Part shown: one piece after another, positions 12,501 to 23,243 of the stretch
How the letters are laid out: each line of letters starts with the position of its first letter
Position numbering within the stretch: position 1 is the first letter of the stretch
Assembly: GCF_021018805.1 (NCBI RefSeq)
Contig: NC_086249.1
Location: 78,394,472-78,458,471 of the forward strand
Direction of reading: 5' to 3'
DNA from: Prinia subflava
Lineage: Eukaryota > Chordata > Aves > Passeriformes > Cisticolidae
DNA length: 64,000 nucleotides
Position numbers and translations under genes: made by a program
The notes under the pieces: generated by a model
The model's database searches: none
What the model was told of the DNA's origin: nothing
Seen by the model: the letters and a program-made list of their open reading frames with translations, nothing else

Positions 12501-15360
12501 TCTTTTTAGTGTCTATGAAAGGGTAAAGGTAAGGATGGAGGGTCTCAAAGACTGTCCATGTTTTGCATAGGACAGAAGGAGCCTTTTGCTATTATATACC
12601 TGCTCTGCCCTGCTTTTTGTAGTTATTTTTCCAGGGCAGTCCCAGAGGGAAGGTGTTGGAGATGAATTATGTAACCAGACTATAAACTAGAGGCATGGAG
12701 ACTCAGACAATTTCATGCCTACCTTCTGGAATTTCCCTTCTGCCCATGTATCTTCAGTTCCCTGTTTGCATGTGGCAGTAATTAGTACCATAGGTTGACC
12801 TTCTGTAGTATAATTAAAATCATCCTCACAGACTCAGAGCTCTTGCAGGTTTAAGAAGACTTTGGCATTGGATACTTCCAAAAACACGTGAATATCTTAG
12901 AAACCCAACAACAACAAAAAACCCGGTAACTTCCCTCCTTGATAATTATCAGTAAATTTTGACTGTTATTAAAACAGCATAAATCTGTCAAGAGTTGGAA
13001 GTTACCAGATCTCCTCCTGCCAGAATTTGAATGTGGGTTCCAGGCCTCCTGTATGGAAAACTTGCACGTGTACTGTGTGAACATGCAGTTCTAGATCTCT
13101 TTTAATCAAGAGAAAAATGGATAACGTTATAGCAGAGTTTTGAGAAAGAATGCAAATTGCTGTGCATTGCAATGAAATGTTTCCCCTTAGGATTAGAGTG
13201 CCTAGTAAGACTCCTCAGCATGAGCTGGAGCTGATATATGAAGATTTTGCTTGCAGAAAGGCAGACAGGTTAGAGCTCAGCTGGGCCAACCATAGGCCCT
13301 GGTTCTTCAGCACTTAATCAGGAAAAGCACCTGCAGAAGTCAGAGCAGTTTGCCCCTTAATGAGAATTACCCAGCTAAATCTCCCTCTGCAGGGCTGGCA
13401 GTGTAATCCTGCAGCAGGAAAATGATACATAGGGGTCCCCTAATAAAAGTCTTAATTTGCTTTGACCACTGCTAGCATTTTAGGTCCACAATGGCCTTTG
13501 GAAGTTATCAGTTGTGCTTTGTTGGCCAGCACATAACATTCAGAGATAATTCCTCTTCAGAGCTCTCTGCTTAAACCCACTCATCTCCTTTCTGCTACAT
13601 GCAGCCTTTCTTCCACCTCTGTAACTCCTGTGGGGATGAAAGGGTCTGGAACTGCCTGCTTCTTCCTTTTTTCTTCCTATGGAAATGATAATAGACAAAA
13701 AATGTAATACTTATTTACCAAGAAAGATTAAATCATGCTACAAATTAAAGAGAAATATATATTACAAAAGTACAGTTAAGGACTTGGAAATTTGATCAAA
13801 GGTACTGCATGGCAAAAAGAGTTAATGTGGCAGCTCAACCACGGTAGCTTTGTGAGCTCCCCTAGCCTTAAACGAAGGTGAAAAAATGTGTCCTAGCGCA
13901 GCCTCAAGTGAAAAAGCCTTATCTTAAGTTTCATTATTTCACAATCTCCTTACATTTAAAACACGATATTACCATGGCTCAGCTGAGGGTTGGTAAAAAA
14001 ACAGTAACTGACCACAAGGCTGATACATAGAAATGGGAATGGTGTGAGGAACACTGTTAAGATCATCGTGCATGGCTTGCAAGTGGGAATATATTAGCTT
14101 ACATTTCCCAAATATTTTTCTTCTGCATTAATTTTCTGTTTTGCTAAGCTATCACTGAGATATCTTACTGGTTCAGGAAAAAAAATAGAAAAAAAAAAAA
14201 GAAAAAAAAAGAGCAGTAAATATGATAGATGATCTGGTAAAGCAAAGGCTGCATTTTTAATAGGTAGAACAACAGAACTAGGGGAAGCAATAACTAAGTA
14301 GTTCATGCCTTCACAAATATGTCAGGACACATGCTCTACAGCTGCCAAAACAATGGTAGTAATGCAGAGAGGTGGTTAATACAGTTAAGTCTGAAATACA
14401 GATGAAACAATTATCAATATTAGTACATAACCCTACCTAGTGAGGCCTCCTGGAAAATCTGCTTTTATCAGATTTCTACCACTAGCACCAACTGATAATG
14501 TGGAGAAAGTCTTTTCTAGCCCCCTAAAAATGAAGTAGCCAGAATGCAATGCAAATAGAGGACTCCAGCAGGAAGAAAACTCGATGCCTATAAGTAAACT
14601 GAGATGAATTATGAGTGAAGCAAAGAAAACAGAACTGATTGATCTGTGAAAACTTGTAAGACCTCCAAGAATTGCTTGAGCTCCACCCAGATGTGATGCT
14701 GCTCATGTTAAAGAAGAAGTATATCTCCATTCCTTTCTGTGAATGCCATGTGCCAGGTGATCCAGCTCGCATGCTCTTTGGCACAGGATGCCTACTCCTC
14801 TCAAGTAAGTGACAATAGTCCTTATAGAGACATTAGGACTTCTTTGGACAACTGTTTCTATGCAGGAGGACTTTAAAAATAGCAAATAAAGCTAGCCATG
14901 AATGTCAATTAAGTAGCACTTGGCACACTTTAATTCCTTTGCTATAAAGTGGGTGGCATAGCAATCTTTTTAGTGTGTCTCACAGAGATTTCAAAGTGGA
15001 CACAGAATTAGAATTTTTATTCATAAGTGTAATGATTCAAAAAGAAATGCATTTACCTGTGTTGACTTTAAAATAAGTATTTAGAAAAGCAAGACTTGTC
15101 TTGTTCATGGAGAAGGAAGTCCAGTTGTCAGGGCTCCAAATTTAGGCATCATTCCTCACATCTACTGCTCTGCTGTCAAAAACTTGGATTTATTTAGTAA
15201 GCACAGACTGTATTAGCAAATAAAGATGCTAAGTTTAATTCCAGTGAATTTTTATCCCTCTTTATTCTGTCCCCCTGTATATCAAAATCCTTGTGTCCAG
15301 CTGGCTGAAGTTCACCTGCATGTTTCCAAACACTGGAAATACAGAAGAAACTGAAAAAGG
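6546..15360. other. Non-coding DNA with scattered A/T runs
   Basis: No gene or repeat family is recognised across this long stretch. It includes an A15 run at 8180-8194. The segment 13190-13440 is of higher complexity, and its minus strand has one acceptor-like site (see findings). The rest is AT-rich with only chance open frames. Confidence 0.45.
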
Positions 15361-15368
15361 GATTTGAC

Positions 15369-15436
15369 AAGAACAACAACAACAACATCAACAACAAAAA
15401 CATCATCATCAACAACAACAACAATGACAACAAAAA
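15369..15436. repeat. (AAC)n-like microsatellite, interrupted
   Basis: A run of AAC units with ATC and AAA interruptions. On the minus strand it appears as GTT/GAT units, giving poly-Val/Asp or poly-Leu open frames (15194-15533 minus), which are not genes. Confidence 0.9.
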
Positions 15437-18400
15437 AGGTAATCTTATATATAAAAATTATTTTATGTATGTAATTATAGTGCTCACTTCCTGAACTCTT
15501 TCTTGAGGATGATCTATTGCCTGCAGGGGTCACTGTGACATCCTCAGGCCTCTACTACAACTGAAATCAAAAAGAATAAACAACCAATGCAAAATTGTCT
15601 AAATATAAGAAAACAGATTTCTTCTTCTTTTTTTTTTTTTTTTTTTAATATTAAAATTACTATCCCATTCTCAGAGCTTGTTGTCAAGACTTTGACAAAT
15701 TAAATACTTTTTCTCTGATGTTTTGGTGTATGGGCAACTACACGATTTACCAGCAAACCTAAAATTTGGCCCTCTTCACTTACCCCATGCTTTGCCTGTG
15801 GATTTCAACAAAGAGGTCTTCAGTGTATTTCATAGTAATCCTAGAGAGAAGCATCTGAGTAATCTAGGGGATGCTCAAAGCCTCTGGCTCCCCCCCACTC
15901 TGGTGCTTGTGCAAGCAGTGCCTGTCAGACCCTTGCAGACTGATTGCATATGTCACCTTCCCATATGCTGGCCCTCCTTCCACTACTTTTGTGCTATAAT
16001 AGTACAATAACTTTCCTGTACAGTGACTCTCTGTATTCATAAAAAGAAGGGGTTGGGTTTTTCTCTGAAGATCACATCCCAAAGTCTTTGCTCAGCCTTT
16101 ACCCTTGCAAAATCTCATTCAAATCAATGGATATTTGCATGAGAAAGCGATCACTTAAAATTAGACCTGAGTGAAATAGGGCTTGGTGAGGGAAAGGGGG
16201 AGGTAGTGGTGGGGGGTAATAGGTGCTTTCATTTCACGCAACATAACATTTGATGCATTTGGTGTGGTTTGTTATGATTTGTTCAATCAGATTATTTAGT
16301 TTTTTAGATTATTTGCCTGTTAAGGTAAAGTGGACTCTTAAGAATTTTGTTATATGTGTTCTACTTTCTTGAGACTCTGCTTGCAATATCAGCATCTTTT
16401 GTTAATAAAATATAAATAAAATCAAAATAAACACAAATAGAGCAGGATAAATCACTTAGCAAGAAAACAGATACAATTCAGTTGCCCATGCCAGGTCAAC
16501 ACAGTTCTCTGTTACCAAAATTGCTGGACGTTTCCTTGACAGTGAATGATCCAGCTGATGAGAATGTACCAGTAAGGACCGAATCAAAAATGTAGGAGGG
16601 CAAGGGAGGAGAAAGGAGAGAGAGATTAAAAAAAAAAAAAAAAAAAAGCCTAAAAGTTTAGGTCCAACACTCTCTGCTACCTCATAAATGTTTATTTGTT
16701 GTTCAAAGGTGCAAGCATCCAATATTTACCACTGACATTTAACAAGACGTAATAACTTGAAGCTGCCCTCATCATGTTCTGCAAGTGACAACGGATGACA
16801 ATGAAGACAATTTATGTAGGGACCAAAGAAATCTGTGCTGTAGCCCTTTTTCTGGTTGAAATAATGTATTTTATTCCTTATCCACATAAAGCTTCCTGTT
16901 TATGCTTTATGCTGATGGAGTGAATTTCATCCTTCATAATTTCGCCTACCCTAGCTCAAGTCACTTAGGAAGCCTTTATGTAGATTTTACACTTAATTAA
17001 CATAACCTCATCAGACTTGGTATTTTCTGGAATTTGCACGAACTGGATGTCTTAAGAAACCCTGGCTGCAGATGAAGTCATAAGGATTGCTTTGCTGAGA
17101 AAGAGGAAGAAAAATATTGTATACAGCAAAAAGACGAAGAAAAACTTGGATTAGAAGATGGATTTAGTGGGTTAAGAAGTCACAGAACTTTGACAAAGCA
17201 CAACTTTACTAATACAAATAAGAACCCTGAGCTGCATTTGAATTCACATCACACCACACCTGGTAAGAATTAGTCTAGCACAGCATCATCAATCATAGTG
17301 TGGTTGTCAGTTTTGACATCCTTTAAGTCTACGTTGTATGCTTAATGACTACATTACAGAAAATGTAAACAGACACCAAACATACAGGTATGCCCTATAT
17401 TTTTTTTTAAGTTGCTGTATATTTAAAAATAAAAATAAACCAGTACCAACAGTGTTTTATATAGAAAGTGAATTAGTAAACTGTAAAACAAGCTGCTATA
17501 AAATAATAGAAAAAAAATCTTAAAACAAGAATTAAAAAAGCAACAAAACAAAGCCCACAAAACAAAAAAGTTTGAAATATCAAGGAACTTTGATTAACCC
17601 AATTAGAGAAAACAACAATTAATATTTAGACAAAATAAACACTGTCATATATTTTGCTATTGTATATTTTTTTCTCTCTCAAATATCATGAAATATTATC
17701 TTAGCTATAGATCCTGTGAATTTTTCAGTTTGATATTATGACCATGATTTACTAATAAGGACTCTGGAGTCGCTTGTGAGCCTATTACAAGCCTTGTATT
17801 AATAATTCATAAGGGAAAAACATGCTGAAGAAGTGCTTGGGATCATGACCTAAGTGAAATGCCTGAGTTCAAACTAAAAATTTCCCAAATTCCTTTTTTA
17901 TTATTAGCAGATTTCTAGAATTACAACACTTACAAGAAAGCTTTCAGCTCTGCAGCTCAGAAGGTTGACCAGGTATTATAAGGCCCCTTGTCTCATTTGC
18001 TTGTGTGATTTGTGACTAAAACTTCCACAGACTTCAGTGAGTGCAGAATCAGGTCCCTCAACAATTCATTCAGGCGGAAGCTTAATTTGAGATTTTAGTG
18101 AGTGTTTATTTTCTGGCTCAACAGCAGTATATTTTGGAAGTGTGAAAAATGTATGCAAAGAAGGGTCAAAATCCAGATGTAAGAATGAATAGCAGGAATA
18201 CATTCAAAGGGTACAGGAGGAGTGAGTACTGTAAATACATCTGTGATTTGGTCTGTGAAAGGTAATGCTATCTCTTTACTGAAACTGCATTGTACGTTCA
18301 TGTGGTGTGTATGTAACTGCCTCTGCAGAGAAATCTAAAAGGCTTTAAAATATAAAAACCTCACTTTTTCTTTGTAAATTAGTTTCATTAAGTTTCCAAA

Positions 18401-19920
18401 GTAAAAATAAGAGCCAGAAAACAATGTTTTATTTAATTCATTTGAATAATCTTCCTCATTTCTGTGATCTATCACTCACAGATAAGAAGCACCTTGCTAT
18501 TTTTATTATTTCTACAAAATAGATCTTATTCAATTAGCAACTGTCACTGAAAAAAAATAGACAATAAGCCTCCAGATCTGATTAAAATAGAAAGAAACTT
18601 TGAGTGAAATCCATGGTATTGAAAACTGCTGTATTTCTTTGAAAATGAGCATTCTTACAGAAATTACTTCCAAAGTTTTTACTGAGTATGAATCAAAGAC
18701 TCAATGTAGGTTTAATTTTAGTCATCAGGAACAAAATTGGAATTGGAAACTGCCTCAGATATCTGTAGTTTTGATTTAGCTATTTGTTTTAGGAATAATA
18801 ATGTTTCAAAGCTTTACGGGAATTCATGTCTTTTTGGAATTTTGATTTATTCCTTTAGGACCTCCAATCATTTCTAGAACAAGGAGAGAGAAAAAAAAAA
18901 GAAAAAAGAAGCACTCTTTACACACATCCCAACTTTATTAAAACATATCAGCCCAGAGAAAGAAACTGTACAATTTCCTATATCTTAGTTTTTAAACGAG
19001 AATTTTATTATTGCAACATAAATTATATAAAATAATAAAATTAAAATACTTCTACATATTTGATTACTATAGGTCTAGATTATTGTTTAAAGTTGAGATA
19101 CTTTCACAAATATATGTGTGGGTGGCACAGTAACAAAGTTTTTAATATTAATTACTATTTTTATAAAGCAATTCTCATCAGTCTTTGGTCTAAGCCAACA
19201 ATCCTTACTCAAGCAAAACAACTTGAATGCTGTGGGAGTTTTACCTAGCTCAGTACTTCAATCTCCTTAGAGATCAATAAATAATTAAAAATTTTATCTT
19301 ACAAGCCACTGTGTTTTAAAATTGACTTCTTTTAAATTAATCTTTGCTTTACTTGTTGGAGAAATGGTAGAGAATTTCTCCCCTGCCTTTGTGCTTGTAT
19401 CCTCTTAGAAAAATCTGTGCAGGCAGCATCCTGCAACACTATATCCAGCCCTAGTTTGGTTCTGAAACAGTCCCATTTTTGGATTGCTTTTCCTTTAACA
19501 ACCTGATTACACTGCACGATTTACTTCCACAGTTCCAGAACTCCTCATTACTAATTCCAATAGCAAAAACTTGCCAGAACCCCTGAGAAGCAAATCTTCA
19601 AATCTAGAATTAAATAACAGAATATATTACACATTGGACATTTTCAGGGAAACTTTACTTGAGGGAAAATAAATACAAACATCTTGTTCTGTGATCTGTA
19701 AGTAAACTGCTTCAACTGCTGTGCTGCTCCTAGAAAAGCTTCTGACAATTATGTCTTTTAAGCCAAAGTTTTAACAGTGTGTTTCTGAGGCAGGCATACA
19801 TACTTCATACAGTATTAATAAAAGGTTTCCTGAATTAATGAAAATGTGCCGTATTCACATATAATGAATAAGAACCTAATTAAAAGCACAGTAAAACCAG
19901 GAGCATAGATATTGGTGGGG
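15437..19920. other. Non-coding AT-rich DNA with homopolymer runs
   Basis: Contains T19 at 15628-15646 and A20 at 16628-16647. No exon or repeat family recognised. Confidence 0.5.
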
Positions 19921-19952
19921 TTTTGGTTTTTTTGGTTTTTTTTTTTTTTTTT
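19921..19952. repeat. T-rich tract (A-rich on the minus strand)
   Basis: A run dominated by T with GG interruptions, ending in an 18-base T run. On the minus strand it lies just downstream of the possible terminal exon and ATTAAA hexamer; it could be an old poly(A) tail of a retroposed sequence or plain low complexity. Confidence 0.8.
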
Positions 19953-19981
19953 ATATTAATAACTATTGTATTACTTTAGCC

Positions 19982-19987
19982 TTTAAT
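19982..19987 (-). terminator. Possible poly(A) signal ATTAAA
   Basis: The hexamer ATTAAA on the minus strand lies about 50 nt after the TGA of the possible terminal exon. It is followed 30-40 nt later by a genomic A-rich tract. Such hexamers are common by chance in this AT-rich DNA, so support is only positional. Confidence 0.2.
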
Positions 19988-20035
19988 GTGAACCTCTTCA
20001 GCTGACTGATGCCCAAAGGGGAGCTAACAAATCGC

Positions 20036-20058
20036 TCAGCTGGTGGCTGACACTGGTC
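20036..20058 (-). CDS. Possible terminal coding exon
   Basis: The acceptor is strong (TTCCTTACTAGCTTTCTTCAG, with a branch-like TACTAG). In the phase left by the exon at 20690 it adds Gly-Pro-Val-Ser-Ala-Thr-Ser and then TGA at 20038-20036. An ATTAAA hexamer, a usable poly(A) signal variant, follows about 50 nt further on at 19987-19982. If correct, the product is secreted and has no membrane anchor. The acceptor could equally serve a non-coding or alternative exon, and a different downstream exon (see 13408) is possible. Confidence 0.25.
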
Positions 20059-20689
20059 CTGAAGAAAGCTAGTAAGGAACACTTTGCAGTCTTTCAGAGC
20101 CTCTACACCAGCTGTCACCCAGCTATGGGTGCTGAAAAGCTCCTGTCACTTCATCCAAAGGGATTTACTTGGTCAGAAGGAAAATTTAAATACAAAGCAT
20201 GCAGCTAAGAAGCTAGTGAAAAGGATTATGAGTGCACAAGAGCACATGTGTATAAGACACTAATACATCTTTAGGAAATTTCAGATCCCCAAAGCCAGGA
20301 TTACTGCCAGAGGCAGGGTGGTATACGTACGCTGGGACCTTTACCATTAGAGTTATTATCTCCCAACCATTCAACTTTATAGGTCTTTCATCATGTGTGT
20401 GTGTGCGAGTGTGTGTGTATGGGGGGGTGGGGTCTTGATGGTTGTGAGGAAGAGGAGGAGGCTGTTTTGAAAAACGCTCCCCTTATCTTCAATAGGGGAG
20501 CAAGAAAAGACATTACTGACCTATTATTCTGTAGAATTCATCTGCATTTAAAACACTTTATAGCTTTTTATTTATCATCTGCTGTTAAACGTTTGTGTGT
20601 GTGCGCACCGTTGTGCAAATGGACCCAAATGTCCAGCTTAATTGTTTAATCGTGACTAAAGCAAACAAAGCACGTCGTCTTGCGCTCAC

Positions 20690-20803
20690 CATCACAGTGC
20701 TGGGTGGAGGAGTTGAACACGCAGCAGAGGTGCACGGCAGGAGAGACCTGCCCATGCAGGGCGAGGTTGATCTGCGGGACGTGGCTGTCTTTGCAAAGTG
20801 ACG
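20690..20803 (-). CDS. Strong candidate coding exon, cysteine-rich, high GC3
   Basis: This is the clearest exon in the window. The acceptor is CCATTTTCCTCAG and the donor is GATG followed by GTGAGC. The 114-nt exon is symmetric (phase 1 at both ends) and encodes 37 full codons, including SLCKDSHVPQINLALHGQ and PAVHLCCVFNSSTQHCD. It has five cysteines and the sequon NSS. Most third positions are C or G, a strong coding signature. The flanking open frame runs from 21047 to 20646, but residues outside these splice sites are low-complexity or intron-like. The cysteine spacing fits an extracellular, disulphide-bonded module. I cannot name the family. Confidence 0.7.
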
Positions 20804-21057
20804 CTGAGGAAAATGGCACGGGAGACCTGCTGGCTGAGCTGGCGGGGGAATGGCAGTGGGCAGAATGCAGGGCTACGGAGGGCTGGAAACGCTGTGCTGG
20901 GAGAGTTGAGGGAGGACAGTTCAATCTCAGCTCCAGCCTTCTCTCCTTGTTCCTTTTATTTTTTTTTTCTCTCATAAATGTAATTTTAAAATCACCAAAG
21001 GGAAAAAGAAAGGAATAGAAAATGTGAAACAGAGGAGTAATGTCCATAAAAACTTAC

Positions 21058-21116
21058 ATTTTTTTAGCCAGCTTAGCGGTGCAGTGACACTCGACTCGGA
21101 GCAGCACCCACGCTGG
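21058..21116 (-). CDS. Weak candidate exon bridging to the 20803 exon
   Basis: A bridging exon is needed because the 23007 exon ends in phase 2 while the 20803 exon starts in phase 1. This 59-nt segment fits: it starts in phase 2, ends in phase 1, and has a GTAAGT donor (21057-21052). It encodes QRGCCSESSVTAPLSWLKK. The acceptor is a pair of AGs five bases apart; only the second (after 21117) keeps the frame open, because the first leads to a TAA. The pyrimidine tract is poor, although a TATTAAC branch-like site lies upstream. It may be wrong. Confidence 0.25.
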
Positions 21117-21311
21117 CTGGCCTGTGGCGAGGTACTGCTATTCTATGTTAATAAAACCCTCGGCCCGGCCTGGTGGATGCAGGAAAGTTCATGATAATGC
21201 CAAGTTGTTTAGAGGAGGAGCAGAAGGCGAGACCACAACACGACATGACGACTAGCACTGGCCAGTCCCGGAGAGGGTCACGCTGGCGGTGGCTGCTGTG
21301 GGCCGGTCCCC

Positions 21312-21674
21312 GCAGCCCCGGCCTGGCCCCGCAGCCCCGGGCCGGTCCCCGAGATCCGGGCCGGTCCCCGCAGCCCCGGGCCGGTCCCCGAGATCCGGGC
21401 CGGTCCCCGCAGCCCCGGCCTGGCCCCGCAGCCCCGGCCCGGCCCCGCAGCCCGGGCCTGGCCCCGCAGCCCCGGGCCGGCCCCGCAGCCCGGGCCTGGC
21501 CCCGCAGCCCCGGCCCGGCCCCGCAGCCCGGGCCCGGCCCCGCAGCCCCGGGCCGGCCCCGCAGCCCCGGCCTGGCCCCGCAGCCCGGGCCTGGCCCCGC
21601 AGCCCCGGCCTGGCCCCGCAGCCCCGGGCCGGCCCCGCAGCCCCGGGCCGGCCCCGCAGCCCCGGGCCGGCCCC
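21312..21674. repeat. G+C minisatellite, 19 units of 19-20 bp
   Basis: Direct reading gives 19 consecutive units, 17 of 19 bp and 2 of 20 bp (363 bp). The typical unit is GCAGCCCCGGGCCGGCCCC. Variants have GGCCTGG or GGCCCGG cores. Two units (third and fifth) start GAGATCC in place of GCAGCCC, each following a 20-bp unit with an extra T, which shows a higher-order duplication of a 39-bp pair. There are almost no A or T bases, so stop codons are absent and frames stay open for 144-225 codons in several phases on both strands (for example 21148-21825 and 21252-21902 minus, 21173-21733 and 21289-21828 plus). Because 19 is not a multiple of 3, every frame rotates through the same Pro/Gly/Ala/Arg-rich 19-residue pattern. 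These are not genes. The minus strand is G-rich with repeated runs of four G. Confidence 0.95.
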
Positions 21675-22607
21675 GCGCAGGCGGCAGCGTGACCGAAACG
21701 GGGGGAGAGCAAGGCAGGAGGGCGAGGGGCTGAGGGGAGGAGGGGGCGCAGGCAGGCAGGAGGGCCGCGGAGCGGGGTTCACCTGCAGTTCCTGCGAGCA
21801 ACGGGGAGGAGTGGGAAGGTGGCAATGAAACGTGAAACGCTCAATGGAGAAACCATATTTTGGAGGAAATTCTCCGCGTAGAGCCTTTAGAAACATTAGC
21901 ATTATGTGCCTTACAAAGCGGGAGGTTTAACAAAAAGTGCTACACAGCGAGAACCAGCTGCCTTTAGAGGTCACTAGAACATCACTGCAGTATTTACAAA
22001 TTTTCCATGAAGGATTAGAAGTTAGTCTAAAGCCCTATATACACTATATACAGTTCCAGTGGATGCTGTATACTATTATCTGAATTTCTTCACATAGACT
22101 ATCATGTATCTGCCCCAGCAAAGCTGATTAGTGAAGCAGCTTGACTCTGACATATCCTTTATGCCAGCCACAAGCTGCCTTGCACAGCCACCTTATTCAC
22201 TGTGGAGACAGGCCTGAAGCAAGATTGTAACACAACAAATGCAAATGAGATGAGCCTTACACCACTTAAACTGAGATGGCTATAATATGTAACAGCTTAA
22301 TGTGCCCACAGAAGTGATTGATGCCCCCTCCGTATCTCCAAAGAGCTTCAGTTTTGATGCACCCTGTTTTTAACTAATATTTCTTATTATTCCTCTTCCT
22401 GGCAATGCCTTTCTCTTTTCCCTTAGTGTAGGGAAAGGAGGAAGGAAGCAAAATGCCAAACAACTTATCCAAGCTGGTTGTCTCTCTCAAGATCCTGACT
22501 TATGAAAACAAAAATTTGAAGGATCTCTTAATCAGCTCTTAGCGGTTTGTTTAGATTATTCCAGCAGAAGTTTGGTCCTTTGTAAATCAGTTATCCCTGA
22601 TATTAAG

Positions 22608-22675
22608 CTGCGAAGAAGCAAAGAAATATATTAACTGCAAAGAAGCAAAGAAATATATTAACTGCAAAGAAGCAA
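22608..22675. repeat. 27-bp tandem repeat, about 2.5 copies
   Basis: The unit CTGCAAAGAAGCAAAGAAAT plus ATATTAA repeats at 22608, 22635 and 22662 (the last copy is partial). The first copy differs by one base. It lies within an intron of the candidate minus-strand gene. Confidence 0.9.
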
Positions 22676-23006
22676 TGTTTGTAACCTGACAAACGTTTGT
22701 CATGAGGCAACACAGTCTGAGGGTCTCAATGAGCTATTGCCATTAATCCAAACAGACCACAGCCCCACAGTCACTCTGCCTCATTAGCAGATAGCCACGA
22801 ATTTTAGGAAAATTTCAGACAAATCTAACAACCTCTACTGGCCTAGCTGATTTCTAATCAGAATTTGTTCCCTGTCCTTAAAATACACAGAAAACATATT
22901 TCTCCATTTCCCCTAAAATCAATCTTTTGCTTTATCTGTCACTTGCTTTCTCCCAATTAGTATTCCAAATTCATTTATTTTTGTCATATATTTTTTTTTT
23001 GCGTAC

Positions 23007-23066
23007 CTTGGCACGAGTTTTTCATTCAATACTTGTGAGTAATGTGACAGACTTAACGTTGTGTTG
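23007..23066 (-). CDS. Candidate short coding exon (60 nt) with a sequon
   Basis: It begins in phase 2 with C, which completes CGC (Arg) with the CG of the upstream exon, and ends in phase 2 with AG before GTACGC. It encodes NTTLSLSHYSQVLNEKLVP, with an N-T-T glycosylation sequon. The acceptor is preceded by a long T-rich tract (about 23068-23098) ending ACTGCTAAG. The other two frames contain stops. Start and end phases match, so this exon could be skipped without breaking the frame. Confidence 0.5.
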
Positions 23067-23186
23067 CTTAGCAGTAACAATAATAATAATAAAAAAACGT
23101 AACTTTGTTAATGAATTGAGATGAATCAAAAATGCCTTATTAATTATTGCTTGCCTAGTAGGCTAAGCTTTGGCTCTTCACCTCAC

Positions 23187-23243
23187 CGGCCCAGAGAACA
23201 TTTCTTGCCTTTGGCCATGTCGGAGGGGCTCATTAAAACATCT
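23187..23243 (-). CDS. Candidate short coding exon (57 nt)
   Basis: A short exon beginning in phase 2 with A (completing AGA, Arg, with the AG left by the exon at 29018) and ending in phase 2 with CG. It encodes DVLMSPSDMAKGKKCSLG. The acceptor has a CTAAC branch-point-like site and a pyrimidine tract ending GCTCCCAAG. The donor is CCG followed by GTGAGG, close to consensus. The exon is separated from the next one by only 120 nt. Short 57- and 60-nt exons with the same phase at both ends, as here, are common in extracellular proteins. Confidence 0.55.

Larger units (their letters stand above)
20640..21311. other. G+C-rich, CpG-containing flank of the minisatellite
   Basis: Base composition rises sharply here compared with the AT-rich window, with many CpG dinucleotides around 20670-20900 and 21070-21310. 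It contains the candidate exons ending at 20690 and 21058. Together with 21675-21830 this forms a local GC island about 1.2 kb long. It could be a CpG-island promoter for a minus- or plus-strand transcript, or simply a GC-rich gene segment. I see no clear TATA or initiator. Confidence 0.45.

Noticed and set aside
14524..14784. Minus-strand open frame with a hydrophobic end (SSICIAFWLLHF) considered as a membrane-anchor exon
   Set aside because: Weak acceptors, wrong phase for the candidate gene and no coding bias.
20340..20400. Minus-strand GTAAAG donor with a short open frame
   Set aside because: No acceptable acceptor; it overlaps a GT dinucleotide-rich tract.
21148..21902. Long open frames (144-225 codons) on both strands over the GC minisatellite
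   Set aside because: They come from lack of A/T in a repeated 19-bp unit, open in several frames at once; flanks show no coding signature in those frames.
22100..22370. Possible conserved non-coding element
   Set aside because: Complexity looks higher than its surroundings, but conservation cannot be judged from one sequence.
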